Assembly: GCF_002902965.1 (NCBI RefSeq)
Contig: NZ_CP026107.1
Coordinates: forward strand, 62,001-126,000
Source: Paraburkholderia hospita
Lineage (GTDB): Bacteria; Pseudomonadota; Gammaproteobacteria; Burkholderiales; Burkholderiaceae
Reading direction: 5' to 3'
DNA length: 64,000 nt
Each line of letters opens with the position of its first letter. Within the stretch, counting starts at the first letter, position 1. The notes beneath the pieces were generated by a model. It was not told the DNA's origin and made no database searches. It worked only from the letters and a program-made list of their open reading frames with translations. Shown here one piece after another: positions 7,108 to 16,557 of the stretch. The position numbers and the translations under genes are program-made.

Positions 7108-9653
7108 GCTGTTTTCACCTCCAGAGTAGAACGGGCATCGTCATGCACGATGCCGAGCAGTTTGGCCTGCGTCGCGCTGTCCTGAGCGAGCGCGTCAGCC
7201 GTGTTTTCATAAGCGACGCGGCCGTTGACGAGCACATACACGCGGTCCGCGATGGGCAACACCATATCGGCCTGATGTTCAACGATAACGACGCTTGCCC
7301 GCTCGCGCAGCTTGACGACGGCGTCGAGCACTTCCTGCACGACAGCAGGCGCAAGACCTTCGAACGGTTCGTCGAGCAGGATCGCCTTGGCGGGCGCCAT
7401 CAACGCACGCGCGATGGCCACCATCTGCCGCTCGCCGCCCGAAAGATGTTCGGCGCGTACGTCCTTGCGGTTCGCGAGCCGCGGAAAGAGCGCGTAAATC
7501 TCGTCGACGCTCGCGCCGCCCTTGCGCGCGGCGAGCCGCAAGTTCTCGTAGACGGTCAGATTCGGAAACAGGCGGCGGCCTTCGGGCACCATCGCGAGAC
7601 CGAGCCGGTTGATCTCGTGCATTGGCCGTGACGTGATGTCGTGTCCGTCGAACGTGATGGTGCCGGCGCTGATCTGCGCGACGCCCGTTGCCGCACGCAG
7701 TGCGGTCGTCTTGCCGACGCCGTTGCGTCCGAGAATCGCGATCACTTCGCCTTCGTGCAGCGTGAGATCGATGCCGTCGAGGATCGTGTTGCCCGCGTAG
7801 CCCGCCTTCACGTTTTGCAGTTGCAGAAGGGCACGCCGACTCGCTGGTGTGTCGCGCTTGTGTGCGCGTTCGGCGAGACGCGCATCGACGGGACGCTGGC
7901 CCTTTGAGTGACCCATGTACGCCTCGATCACTTCAGGATGCGCAGCCACGTTGGCAGGTGAGCCGTCCGCGATCAGATGGCCGCGATGCAGCACGCTGAC
8001 GCGATCGGAAATGGTCAGCACGCGGTCGATGTCATGTTCGATCAACAGCACCGCGTGATGGTTTGCGAGTTCGCGCACGATACGCGCGACGTTTGCGCGA
8101 TCCGCTTCGGCAAGGCCCGCGAGCGGTTCGTCGAGCAACAGCAGACGGGCCTGCGTCGCGAGCGACAACGCGATTTCGAGCAGGCGCTGTTCGCCGTGCG
8201 AGAGGCTCTCGCACGATGCCGCCGCGCGCTCGACGAGACCGACGGCTGCGAGCAGCGACCAGGCGCGCGCGTTCTGCATGTCGAGCGTATGCGCGTCGCG
8301 CCACAAGCCGAGCCGTTCGCGCTGCGCGGCCTGCACGGCGACGCGCACGTTCTCGAACACGGTGAGGTTGCGGAACACGCTGAGAATCTGGAACGAGCGG
8401 CTCATGCCGAGCCGCACGCGGCGGAACATCGCCAGCCGCGTCACGTCCCTGCCGTCGAATGTGATCGTGCCCGACGATGGCGGCAGCACGCCCGTCAGCA
8501 TATTGAAGAAGGTCGTCTTGCCCGCGCCATTCGGCCCGATGAAGCTGTGCAGCTGGTACGGATAGACGTCGAGGTCGATCTTGTCGGCCGTCACGAGCGA
8601 GCCGAATTGCTTCGACAGCCCGCGCACGCTGAGAATCGGCGCATCCGGATTCATGTCGATGCGGCTCGCGCGATATGGCGCGATCACTTCGGGGCGCGCG
8701 GGAATGGTGTCGCGCACGAGCGTCCAGCGCGGCCGGCGCAGCAGGCGCTGCGCAAGACCCTGAATGCCTTCGGGCGAGAAGAACGCGAACGCAATGATGA
8801 TCGGCGCGAACATCAGCCACCAGTGTTCGGTGAGGCTGCTCAACTTGTCTTCGAGCAGGATGAACGCAATCGCGCCCCACAGCGGCCCGAGAAACTGGTG
8901 CACGCCGCCTAGCACCGTCATCAGCAGACTGTCGCCTGCGTGCTCCCAACTGAGGTTGTTCGCATACGCGCCTTGCAGCATCAGGCACAGCAACCCGCCC
9001 GCGTAACCGATCACGGCGGCGGAGATCACAAACGCGTACAGCTTCAGACGGTACGTGTCATAGCCGAGGCTCGCGGCACGCTGCTCGTTGTCGCGCATCG
9101 CCTGCAACGCGCGCCCGAATGGCGCATGGACGAGACGCCACAGGCCATATGCGACGGCGATCACCGTGACGCACGCGAACACATGAAAGCCCGTGGTCGT
9201 CGCGAAGGTCGGGCGCGGCACGTTTTGCAGGCCGTTCTCGCCGCCGGTCACGTCGGTCCACTTGAACGCGATTTCGAACGCGATCTGCGAGCAGGCGAGC
9301 GTGAGCAGCGAGAAATACAGCCCGCGCCGCTTGAGCACGATCGCACCGATCGATGCGGCCATCACCGCCGTGACGATTACGCTAGCGGCCAGCGCAACGA
9401 TTTCGTTGCCGATCACACGTTGCAGCGAGATCGCGACCAGATACGTCGACGTGCCGAAGAACACCGATGCGCCGAACGGCACGAGGCCCGTATACGCGAC
9501 AAGAAGATTCACGCCCATTCCGTAGAGCGTGTAGATGGCGATCTGCGTCGCGCGTTCCAGCGGCGTGCCGCTGGCGGTCAATGCGATCGAGACGATGATG
9601 AGGCACGTGGTCAGCAGCGCGACGGGGTGCCGGGTCAACAGTTTGACATTCAT
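7104..9653 (-). CDS. Fused LivM-LivG-LivF transporter protein
   Basis: One uninterrupted 849-residue reading frame joins three parts usually encoded separately: a LivM-type permease (about 1-325, eight or more hydrophobic segments), a LivG-type ATPase from about 334 (Walker A GPNGAGKTT at 373-381, signature LSHGEQR, LLLLDEP), and a LivF-type ATPase from about 610 (Walker A GRNGVGKTT at 642-650, signature LSGGERQ, AILLDEP). It forms the membrane and motor part of an inner-membrane uptake system with LivH and the binding protein upstream. The ATG at 9653 overlaps the livH stop by 4 bases. The frame stays open further upstream, but that stretch overlaps livH and is not coding. Ligand unknown; the enzymes beside it suggest a carboxylated ring compound. 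Confidence 0.88.
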   Translation of the reverse strand: MNVKLLTRHPVALLTTCLIIVSIALTASGTPLERATQIAIYTLYGMGVNLLVAYTGLVPFGASVFFGTSTYLVAISLQRVIGNEIVALAASVIVTAVMAASIGAIVLKRRGLYFSLLTLACSQIAFEIAFKWTDVTGGENGLQNVPRPTFATTTGFHVFACVTVIAVAYGLWRLVHAPFGRALQAMRDNEQRAASLGYDTYRLKLYAFVISAAVIGYAGGLLCLMLQGAYANNLSWEHAGDSLLMTVLGGVHQFLGPLWGAIAFILLEDKLSSLTEHWWLMFAPIIIAFAFFSPEGIQGLAQRLLRRPRWTLVRDTIPARPEVIAPYRASRIDMNPDAPILSVRGLSKQFGSLVTADKIDLDVYPYQLHSFIGPNGAGKTTFFNMLTGVLPPSSGTITFDGRDVTRLAMFRRVRLGMSRSFQILSVFRNLTVFENVRVAVQAAQRERLGLWRDAHTLDMQNARAWSLLAAVGLVERAAASCESLSHGEQRLLEIALSLATQARLLLLDEPLAGLAEADRANVARIVRELANHHAVLLIEHDIDRVLTISDRVSVLHRGHLIADGSPANVAAHPEVIEAYMGHSKGQRPVDARLAERAHKRDTPASRRALLQLQNVKAGYAGNTILDGIDLTLHEGEVIAILGRNGVGKTTALRAATGVAQISAGTITFDGHDITSRPMHEINRLGLAMVPEGRRLFPNLTVYENLRLAARKGGASVDEIYALFPRLANRKDVRAEHLSGGERQMVAIARALMAPAKAILLDEPFEGLAPAVVQEVLDAVVKLRERASVVIVEHQADMVLPIADRVYVLVNGRVAYENTADALAQDSATQAKLLGIVHDDARSTLEVKTA

Positions 9654-10519
9654 TCGAAGCGCTCCCAGCGTTCGCCGAATAGCCCGCGCGGACGCACGAG
9701 CAGAACGAGTGCCATCAGGACATACATCGCCACCGACGACCCCTCCGGAAAGAACTGCACGGCGAGAGCCGTCACCACGCCGACCAGCAGGCCCGCGACG
9801 ACGGCGCCCGCAAACGAGCCCAGACCGCCGATCGTGACGATCACGAAGGCGGGCATCACGGCTGCCGTCGCCATGCTGGGCGTGACGGTCAGAAGCGGAG
9901 CGGCGAGCACGCCCGCTGCACCCGCGAGCAATGCGCCGAGACCAAACGCGCCCGTCAGCACGCGCGGCAGATTGATGCCGAGCAGGCCAACCATCTCGGG
10001 GTCGCGGCTGCCCGCGCGCAAGATGCGCCCATAGGGCGTGAACTTCATGAACCACCACAGCGCGAGCAGAATCGCGACCGTCGCGGCAAGCACGAACAGA
10101 CGATACTTCGTGATGAGCAGCGGCCCGTAGACGAGAAAGCCGCTGAGCGCCGCAGGCGGACTGAACGGCAGGCCGCCCGCGCCCCACACCAGGCGGATCA
10201 GCGCCGTCAGCAGCAGCGACAGGGCGAACGTCACGATCAGGCCGAGCAAGGGCTCCTTGCCGTAAAGCCGCCGGATGAAAATCACTTCGATCAGCATGCC
10301 TGCGAGCGCGACGAGGACTGGCGCGACGATCACGGCAGCCCAGCCGAACTGCGTCGACAGCGCGATCGCGAAGTACGCGCCAAGCGCGAACAGCGCGCCG
10401 TGCGCGAAGTTGACGATGCCAAGCAGCCCGCAGATGATCGACAGACCGATCGCGAGCAACACGTAGAGAAAGCCCAGCACCAACCCGTTGGCGATCTGGG
10501 ACAACACCATTTCTGCCAT
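9650..10519 (-). CDS. LivH-type ABC transporter permease
   Basis: A 289-residue inner-membrane permease of the branched-chain amino-acid family. It opens with ANGLVLGFLYVLLAIGLSIICGLLGIVNFAHGALFALGAYF, the conserved first helices of LivH (given here as family recognition), and has about eight hydrophobic helices and the usual RRLYGKEP cytoplasmic loop. The ATG at 10519 has GGAG 7 bases upstream; a longer in-frame extension to 10591 lacks a ribosome-binding site and gives an atypical N terminus. It overlaps the fused livMGF gene by 4 bases and follows the binding-protein gene by about 110 bases. It pairs with the LivM part of the fusion to form the channel. Confidence 0.88.
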   Translation of the reverse strand: MAEMVLSQIANGLVLGFLYVLLAIGLSIICGLLGIVNFAHGALFALGAYFAIALSTQFGWAAVIVAPVLVALAGMLIEVIFIRRLYGKEPLLGLIVTFALSLLLTALIRLVWGAGGLPFSPPAALSGFLVYGPLLITKYRLFVLAATVAILLALWWFMKFTPYGRILRAGSRDPEMVGLLGINLPRVLTGAFGLGALLAGAAGVLAAPLLTVTPSMATAAVMPAFVIVTIGGLGSFAGAVVAGLLVGVVTALAVQFFPEGSSVAMYVLMALVLLVRPRGLFGERWERFE

Positions 10520-10630
10520 GCCTGTACTCCAGCTGAATGCAGATAACCGCAGGAAATTGCGGAACGGACGGGGCCGCTGCATGAGATTCACGCAACGGCC
10601 CGCCGACGCCGCAGCAGAGTTCGCCGCGCG

Positions 10631-11923
10631 TTACCGCGCGGCCATCGTGCAACCGATTTCCTGTTTCGTGCCGTAAAGGCTGTCGAGTTCGGCAGGGTTC
10701 TGCGGGACGGCCGACACCTGGCTGAGCCAGTCCCACTTGTCGGTGATGTGGTCCTTCACCTTGAAGACGGTCCAGCGGCGCAGCATCTGGTGATCCCATG
10801 GGCGGAAATAGGCAGGCCCGCTGCTGTCGCCGAACTGCACGGTCTCCAGGCTCTGCACGATGTCCGGCCCGGATGTGCTCTTCGCCTGGTTGACGCCAGC
10901 GAGCAGCGCGCGCGTCGTGAACCAGCCTATCCACGCCTTGTCGGCGGGCGGCTTGCCGTACTTCGCAGCGTACTTCTTGATGAACGCGAGTTCTTCGGGC
11001 GAATGGCCCGGCGAACTGTAGTGCCACGGTTTGCCGTAGTAGCCGGTTGCCGCATCCACGTTGATCGGCCACAGATCCGAATCGCCAATGATGGGACAGG
11101 CAACGGGAATCTTGTCCTTCATGCCCATTTCCGCGTACTGCTTGAGGAAGGTCGAGAGATCGCCGCCGGGCAGGCCGAGCAGCACGACATCGGGCTTCGA
11201 CTGGCGGATCTTCAGAATGAATGAGCTGAAGTCGGTGGTGTTGAGCGGCGTCACATCCGCGCCCGCGATCGTGCCGCCCGACTGCTTCAGCAACTCGGAC
11301 ATCGAGCGCTGGATATCCTGCCCATACGCGTAGTTCGCGACGAGGAAGTGCCACTTCTTGCCGATCGCGAGCAGCGACGGCGCGAGCGCGCGGCACGTGA
11401 CGGGCGTCGGACTGAGCACGCGAAACGTGTACGGGTTGCAGCTGCTGCCCGTCAGCTCGCGCGCGGCGGCGTTGGGCGCGATATAGGGTGTCTTCGTGCG
11501 GGCCGCAACGGAAGACATTGCCAGCGACGTGCCGCTATTCGTGCCGCCGATCACAGCGATGACCTTGTCCTGCTCGATCAGCTTCTGCATGTTCTGCTGC
11601 GCCGACTGGGGATTCGGCTCGTCGTACCAGACCAGATCCACGCGGCGGCCGCGCGCCTGGTTGTTCGCATCGTCGAGCGCTATCTTCACGCCGTTCGCGA
11701 TCACTTCGCCCTGCTCGGTCCACACGCCTTGCTTGGCCATCAGCAGGCCCAGCTTGAGCGGCTGCTCGCCTTGCGCGCGCACGATCGCGGGCGCCGCCAG
11801 CACGGCCGCGCCGCTCGCGAGCGTCTTGCCCGCGGTGGCGAGCCACGCGCGACGCGTCATGCCCGCGCTGTCGGGCGCGCTCTGCGCTTCGTGGTTCTTG
11901 CGTTGTTTGTGTTCGTCCTTCAT
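10631..11923 (-). CDS. Liv-type ABC transporter substrate-binding protein with twin-arginine signal
   Basis: A 430-residue periplasmic binding protein of the leucine-binding (type I) family. Residues about 22-52 read as a twin-arginine export signal (MTRRAWLATAG, hydrophobic core, AIVRAQ), preceded by a polar 20-residue extension. The mature part has PLKLGLLMAKQGVWTEQGEVIANGVKIALDDAN, IAVIGGTNSGTSLAMSSVA and NYAYGQDIQRSM, all typical of the family. GGAG just upstream of the ATG at 11923 supports this start rather than the in-frame codons further up. It is the first gene of the livH-livMGF-aroE-SDR operon, and its promoter region carries the putative IclR operator at 11995-12010. Ligand unknown. 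Confidence 0.87.
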   Translation of the reverse strand: MKDEHKQRKNHEAQSAPDSAGMTRRAWLATAGKTLASGAAVLAAPAIVRAQGEQPLKLGLLMAKQGVWTEQGEVIANGVKIALDDANNQARGRRVDLVWYDEPNPQSAQQNMQKLIEQDKVIAVIGGTNSGTSLAMSSVAARTKTPYIAPNAAARELTGSSCNPYTFRVLSPTPVTCRALAPSLLAIGKKWHFLVANYAYGQDIQRSMSELLKQSGGTIAGADVTPLNTTDFSSFILKIRQSKPDVVLLGLPGGDLSTFLKQYAEMGMKDKIPVACPIIGDSDLWPINVDAATGYYGKPWHYSSPGHSPEELAFIKKYAAKYGKPPADKAWIGWFTTRALLAGVNQAKSTSGPDIVQSLETVQFGDSSGPAYFRPWDHQMLRRWTVFKVKDHITDKWDWLSQVSAVPQNPAELDSLYGTKQEIGCTMAAR

Positions 11924-11994
11924 GTCTCTCCGCTCCTGTCCGTATCCGTTCGCAACTTTCGACGACCAAAACTTTTGATGAACTGTAGTTTGAA

Positions 11995-12010
11995 TTGGAA
12001 TAGTATTCAA
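11995..12010. promoter_or_regulatory. Putative IclR-type operator, site 1
   Basis: The imperfect palindrome TTGGAATAGTATTCAA lies between the divergent binding-protein and Gfo/Idh/MocA genes. It shares the 13 bases TGGAATAGTATTC with site 2 at 14097-14119 and fits the IclR-type pattern TGGAA-N5-TTCCA apart from one mismatch in the right arm. Flanking AATTG and CAATT extend the symmetry. The regulator at 17506 is the natural candidate to bind it. Confidence 0.55.
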
Positions 12011-12094
12011 CAATTAAAGTGTATTTCATAAAATCCGGGTATTCACCTGGAAGCCCTTGAATGACCCTGTGTTCAACCTGAGGAGAGGAAGGAA

Positions 12095-13132
12095 ATGGCA
12101 AGGAGACGTTTGGCGGTGATCGGCGCGGGCGCAATCGGACGGATGCACGTGGAGCGGGCGCGGCTGCACCCGCAGGCCGAGGTGGTCGCGATTGCGGACC
12201 CGTCGCCCGCCGCGCGCGAATTCGCGCGTCAGGAAGGGCTGCGCTGGTTTGCCGACTACACGCCGATGCTCGACGAAGTACGCCCCGAAGGCGCGATCGT
12301 CGCGACACCGAATGCGACGCATGTCGACGCGGGGCTCGCGTGCATCGCGCGCGGCATTCCCGCGCTGATCGAAAAGCCCGTTGCCGATGATGTGGAAGCG
12401 GCGCAACTGCTGAGCCGCGCAGCCAGCGACGCGAACGTGCCGCTGCTCGTGGGGCATCATCGACGGCACAATCCGATCCTGCGGCGCGCGAAGGAAATTG
12501 TCGTGTCCGGGCGGCTGGGCACGCCCGTCACCGCAAACGCGCTCGCGACGTTCTACAAGCCCGACGTCTATTTCGACGTCGAATGGCGACGGCGCGCGGG
12601 TGGCGGGCCCGTGCTGATCAATCTGATCCACGACATCGACATCATGCGATTTCTACTCGGCGAAATCGTCGAGGTGCAGGCGCTGACGTCGAATGCCGTG
12701 CGGGGTTTCGAGGTCGAGGATACGGCTGCCGTGTTGCTGCGCTTCGCCAGCGGGGCGCTTGGCACACTCGCCGTTTCGGACTGCGCGGCCGCGCCGTGGA
12801 ACTGGGACCTTGCGGCGGGCGAAGCGGCGCACTATCCGCGCCAGCAGGTGAACACCCATTTTCTGATCGGCACCGACGCGTCGCTCACGCTGCCGCAACT
12901 CGACCTGTGGGAATACCGCTCGCGCAAAGGCTGGCACGAACCGTTGACCGTCGAGCGCAGCACGCCGCACAGCGCCGATCCGTATCACGTGCAGTTGCGC
13001 CACTTCGCCGCGGTGATCGCGCGTGAGGAAGCGCCGCTGTGTTCAGTCGAGGACGCTGCGCGCACGCTGGCCGCGACGCTCGCGGTGCATCGGGCCGTGG
13101 CGGCGCGCGCGCCCGTCGCGCCGGCGCTTTGA
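12095..13132 (+). CDS. Gfo/Idh/MocA-family oxidoreductase
   Basis: A 345-residue NAD(P)-dependent dehydrogenase. The N-terminal Rossmann motif is VIGAGAIGRMH (8-18), the family signature EKP sits in ALIEKPVADD near residue 95, and HHRRHNPILRRAKEIV and LINLIHDIDIMRFLLG belong to the conserved C-terminal sheet domain that carries the catalytic His. Members oxidise ring or open hydroxyls of inositols, sugars and similar polyols. GAGGAAGG precedes the ATG at a good distance. It is transcribed away from the transporter operon, with a shared IclR-type palindrome between them, so it probably acts on the same imported compound or an early product. Confidence 0.85.
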   Translation: MARRRLAVIGAGAIGRMHVERARLHPQAEVVAIADPSPAAREFARQEGLRWFADYTPMLDEVRPEGAIVATPNATHVDAGLACIARGIPALIEKPVADDVEAAQLLSRAASDANVPLLVGHHRRHNPILRRAKEIVVSGRLGTPVTANALATFYKPDVYFDVEWRRRAGGGPVLINLIHDIDIMRFLLGEIVEVQALTSNAVRGFEVEDTAAVLLRFASGALGTLAVSDCAAAPWNWDLAAGEAAHYPRQQVNTHFLIGTDASLTLPQLDLWEYRSRKGWHEPLTVERSTPHSADPYHVQLRHFAAVIAREEAPLCSVEDAARTLAATLAVHRAVAARAPVAPAL

Positions 13133-13145
13133 GGTCGGGTTATCG

Positions 13146-14054
13146 TCAGTGATGCGCGGCGTGCGTGTGACGGTAGAACGCTACCGTCTGCCGCAGACCT
13201 GCTTCGAGCGAGGTCTGCGGCAGGCCCGGCAACAGGCGTTCCAGGGCGGGATCGTGCGGAAACGCAGTCGCGATGGGCAGCGCAGTGCCGGCGGCATCGA
13301 TGCGCGCGCCCGGCACGATCGAGGCAATTCCGTCGATCACCGTCTGCACGGAAGCGATCTCTCCTGCGAGCGTGAACGCATGGGCGCCTTCCAGGTCACG
13401 CAGCAAGGCCGCCTCGTAAGCGGCAGCGACGTCGTCGGCATACACGAAGCCCGTCGAACCCGTGAATGGCATCGTGTAGCGCTCGCCGCGTGCGGCTGCC
13501 CGGCACGCGAGGCTCGGACCGGCGCTCGATCCCGTCTCGCGTCCCGCGCCATACACGACCAGCGGGCGAAAGCCGACGCTCGCGATCCCGTGGTCGTTCC
13601 AGTACGCGCGCGCCGAGCCTTCGCAGGCGAGCTTGAATGCGCCGTAGTGCGTTTGCGGATACGGCGTCGCGCCGTCGTCGGGGCCGAACACGCCGGCGCT
13701 GCTCGCATGGAGCACGCGCTGCAGACCCGCCGCGCGTGCTGCGTCGAATACGTTCAACGTGCCGATCAGATTGATCTGCGCGCCTCGCACCGGGTTGGCC
13801 GCGCAATCGGGCGTGAGGATGCCCGCGAGATGAATCACGGCATCGCAGCCGTCCAGCGCGCGCGCGACGTCGGCGGCTTGCGCGATATCGCCCGTTCGCC
13901 ATTGGACCGTGTCCGCCTGTTCCGGCGACAGCGCATGCAGCAATTGCGGCTTCGCCTGCAGATCGAACGCAACACATTCGATGCCGTGCGCAAGCAGCCG
14001 CCGCATGATCCACGCGCCCAGAAAGCCGCTACCACCCGTTACCAGTACTCGCAT
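13146..14054 (-). CDS. NAD-dependent epimerase/dehydratase (extended SDR)
   Basis: A 302-residue extended SDR. VTGGSGFLGAWI at the start binds NAD(P), DAVIHLAGILTP is the family LAA-type motif, HASSAGVFG carries the catalytic Ser and HYGAFKLACE the YxxxK pair. The ATG at 14054 has GAGGAG about 7 bases upstream; longer upstream reading is spurious and crosses the divergent promoter. It converges with the Gfo/Idh/MocA gene (14 bases apart) and diverges from the second KstD-like gene, sharing the palindrome at 14097-14119. Members act on nucleotide sugars or on uronic acids and other hydroxy compounds; the exact reaction is unknown. Confidence 0.83.
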   Translation of the reverse strand: MRVLVTGGSGFLGAWIMRRLLAHGIECVAFDLQAKPQLLHALSPEQADTVQWRTGDIAQAADVARALDGCDAVIHLAGILTPDCAANPVRGAQINLIGTLNVFDAARAAGLQRVLHASSAGVFGPDDGATPYPQTHYGAFKLACEGSARAYWNDHGIASVGFRPLVVYGAGRETGSSAGPSLACRAAARGERYTMPFTGSTGFVYADDVAAAYEAALLRDLEGAHAFTLAGEIASVQTVIDGIASIVPGARIDAAGTALPIATAFPHDPALERLLPGLPQTSLEAGLRQTVAFYRHTHAAHH

Positions 14055-14096
14055 GTCCCTTCTCCTCATCGTCACAAAAACTTTGCAAGATCGCAA

Positions 14097-14119
14097 TTTG
14101 TGGAATAGTATTCCACAAA
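14097..14119. promoter_or_regulatory. Putative IclR-type operator, site 2 (perfect palindrome)
   Basis: Perfect inverted repeat with 11-base arms: TTTGTGGAATA (14097-14107), central G, and TATTCCACAAA (14109-14119). The core TGGAA-N5-TTCCA matches the E. coli IclR half-site pattern as I recall it. It sits midway in the 105-base divergent promoter between the epimerase and the KstD-like gene, well placed to control both. Confidence 0.65.
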
Positions 14120-14159
14120 GAAAGTTAGTTCCATAGTTTCTGAAAGAGCAGAGCCGAAG

Positions 14160-15905
14160 ATGAAGCGTGAAGCGATACTGGAATGCGATGTGCTGGTGCT
14201 GGGCTCCGGTGCGGGCGGGTTGTCGGCTGCCGTGACGGCGGCGGCGCAGGGCTTGCGCGTGATGGTTGCGGAGAAGGAAGACGTATTCGGCGGCACGACC
14301 GCGTGGTCGGGCGGCTGGATGTGGATTCCGCGCAATCCGCTGGCGACGCGCGCGGGCATCTGCGAGGACATCGACGCGCCGCGCACGTATCTGAAGAGCG
14401 AACTCGGCGCGCAGTTCGATGCGGACAAGGCGGACGCATTGCTGGAGCGCGGACCCGAAATGATCGAGTTCTTCGAGCGGCACACGGCGATGCGCTTCGT
14501 CGACGGCAATCGCGTTCCCGATTTCCACACGACACCCGGCGCGGCGACGGGCGGTCGCTCAGTGTGCGCGATGCCGTTCGACGGCAGGGAACTGGGTCCG
14601 TTGATCCACAAGCTGCGGGAGCCGCTGTCGGTGATGACGATCAAGGGCATGGCGCTGGCGTCGGGGCAGGACCTCGCGCACTTCTATCGCGCGACGCGCT
14701 CCGTGAAGTCCGCGCTTTACGTCACGCGGCGGCTGGCTGCGTTCGCGTGGCAAAAGCTGCGTCATGGACGCTCGATGCATCTCGTCAACGGTAATGCGCT
14801 GGTGGCGCGCCTGTTGAAGTCGGCGGCAGATCGCAACGTGGATCTGCGCACGCGCGCGAAGGCAATTGGTTTGTTGCGCGATGACGCGCGCGTCACGGGC
14901 GCAAGCGTCGAGATCGACGGCGTGGTGCACGAAGTGCGTGCGTCGCGCGGCGTGGTGCTCGCATGCGGCGGCTTTCCACATGATGTCGCGCGGCGCGCAC
15001 ACACGTTTGCCTATACGCCTTCGGGCAACGAACATTGGTCGGCGGCGCCGCGCGCGAATACGGGCGACGGCATCCGCCTGGGAGAATCGATTGGCGGGCG
15101 CTTCAACGATGCGCTCGATGCGCCGGCAGCCTGGGCGCCCGTTTCGCTCGTGCCGCAACGCGGCGGCGATGTGCCGTTTGCGCATCTGATCGAACGCGCG
15201 AAGCCGGGTGTGATTGCCGTCACGCGCGCGGGACAGCGCTTCGTCAACGAGGCATCGTCGTATCACGACTTCATGTCCGCGTTGCTGGGCACGACGCCGC
15301 GTGGTGAAGAGGTTTGTGCCTGGCTGATTTGCGATCACCGTTTTCAGCGCCGCTATGGGCTCGGTTTTTCGAAGCCTTTTCCGTTTGCGGTTTCGAGCTA
15401 CGTGCGTTCGGGTTATCTGAAGCGAGGCGAGACGCTTGCTGAACTCGCCGCCGCGTGCGGCATCGATGCGCAGGGCCTGGAGAACACGGTTGCCGCCCAC
15501 AACACGTATGCGAAAGACGGCTTCGATCCGCAGTTTCACAAAGGCTCGACGCCGTACAACCGCGTGCAGGGCGACCCGACGCACGAGGCGAATCCCTGTC
15601 TCGCGCCAATCGAAAACGGACCGTTCTACGCCGTCAAGTTGCTGCCGGGCAGCCTCGGCACGTTCGCGGGCCTCGCCACCGATGCGCACGCCCGCGTGCT
15701 CGATCGCCACGACTACGCGATTCCCGGCCTCTACGCGGTCGGCAACGACAGCGCGAGCATGATGGGCGGCTGCTATCCGAGCGGTGGCATCACACTCGGC
15801 CCGGCGATGACATTCGGCTATCTCGCGGGACTTTCTCTTGCCGGTGCAGCGCAGCTTTCGACGCGCACCGGCTCTTCCAGTTCACATCAAGGAACCACGC
15901 AATGA
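14160..15905 (+). CDS. KstD-like FAD-dependent dehydrogenase (second copy)
   Basis: A 581-residue flavoprotein of the fumarate reductase/3-ketosteroid dehydrogenase superfamily. DVLVLGSGAGGLSAAVTAA (about 10-28) binds FAD; GGTTAWSGGWMWIPRN follows; the C-terminal motif is GLYAVGNDSASMMGGCYPSGG with GITLGPAMTFG. It is a distant paralogue of the gene at 3683. Enzymes of this class introduce double bonds next to a ring ketone; 4-oxocyclohexanecarboxylate desaturases are one known example. It is first in an operon with the NIPSNAP gene (4-base overlap) and the TIM-barrel gene. Only a weak ribosome-binding site precedes the ATG. Substrate unknown. Confidence 0.82.
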   Translation: MKREAILECDVLVLGSGAGGLSAAVTAAAQGLRVMVAEKEDVFGGTTAWSGGWMWIPRNPLATRAGICEDIDAPRTYLKSELGAQFDADKADALLERGPEMIEFFERHTAMRFVDGNRVPDFHTTPGAATGGRSVCAMPFDGRELGPLIHKLREPLSVMTIKGMALASGQDLAHFYRATRSVKSALYVTRRLAAFAWQKLRHGRSMHLVNGNALVARLLKSAADRNVDLRTRAKAIGLLRDDARVTGASVEIDGVVHEVRASRGVVLACGGFPHDVARRAHTFAYTPSGNEHWSAAPRANTGDGIRLGESIGGRFNDALDAPAAWAPVSLVPQRGGDVPFAHLIERAKPGVIAVTRAGQRFVNEASSYHDFMSALLGTTPRGEEVCAWLICDHRFQRRYGLGFSKPFPFAVSSYVRSGYLKRGETLAELAAACGIDAQGLENTVAAHNTYAKDGFDPQFHKGSTPYNRVQGDPTHEANPCLAPIENGPFYAVKLLPGSLGTFAGLATDAHARVLDRHDYAIPGLYAVGNDSASMMGGCYPSGGITLGPAMTFGYLAGLSLAGAAQLSTRTGSSSSHQGTTQ

Positions 15906-16513
15906 CACTCTATGACACAGTCACGCTCACGGTAAAAATCGGCACGAACGCGCAGGTGTTCGAAAGCATCAAGGCGAGCGGCAATCAGCCCGGCTCGACG
16001 TTGCTCGGCTGCTGGTATTCGGACATCGGCGCGCTCGGCAAGGTGATGGTGCTGCGCGGCTTCGAGTCGGAAGCGGCGCTCGTGAACGAGCGCAAGCGTC
16101 TGCTGCTCGAAGGCAATCCGTTCGGCTGCGGCGAGTTCGTCGAGGACGTGAAGGTGGAGAGCTACGCGCTCTTTCCGTTCCTGCCGCCCATCGAACCGGC
16201 CGTGCATGGCGGCATCTACGAGATGCGCGTCTATGGCACGAAGCTCGCGAGCCTGCAGCATACGATCGACGCATGGGAAAAGGCCGTGCCCGAGCGCACG
16301 AAGCGTTCCCCGCTGATCGGCGCGATGTATTCGCTCGACGGCACCGTGCCGCGTTTTCTGAACATCTGGCCGTATGCGGGCGTCGACGAGCGCTCGCGCA
16401 TTCGCGCGGAAGCGGTGAAGGACGGTATCTGGCCGCCGAAGGGCGGACCCGCGCATCTGACGACGATGGAGTCGACGATCTACGTGCCCGCGCCGTTTTC
16501 ACCGCTGCGCTGA
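15902..16513 (+). CDS. NIPSNAP-family protein
   Basis: A 203-residue soluble protein made of two ferredoxin-like halves. The second half opens with GGIYEMRVYGTKLASLQHTIDAWEKAVPERTKRSPLIG, the NIPSNAP signature style, and ends with RFLNIWPYAGVDERSRIR. Bacterial NIPSNAP proteins often sit in degradation operons and have no proven reaction. The ATG overlaps the stop of the preceding flavoprotein (ATGA) and has AAGGA upstream, so the two are coupled. The flavoprotein-NIPSNAP pairing suggests a helper or small-molecule-binding role in the same pathway. Confidence 0.8.
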   Translation: MTLYDTVTLTVKIGTNAQVFESIKASGNQPGSTLLGCWYSDIGALGKVMVLRGFESEAALVNERKRLLLEGNPFGCGEFVEDVKVESYALFPFLPPIEPAVHGGIYEMRVYGTKLASLQHTIDAWEKAVPERTKRSPLIGAMYSLDGTVPRFLNIWPYAGVDERSRIRAEAVKDGIWPPKGGPAHLTTMESTIYVPAPFSPLR

Positions 16514-16557
16514 ACGGTGTACGCAACGCAGGATACGAACTGGATAAAGGAGACATG

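Noticed and set aside
9654..11396. Open frame extending the fused liv gene upstream to about 1430 residues
   Set aside because: It lies antisense-free but in another frame of livH and the binding-protein gene, is very Arg-rich, and the ATG at 9653 overlaps the livH stop in the usual ATGA way.
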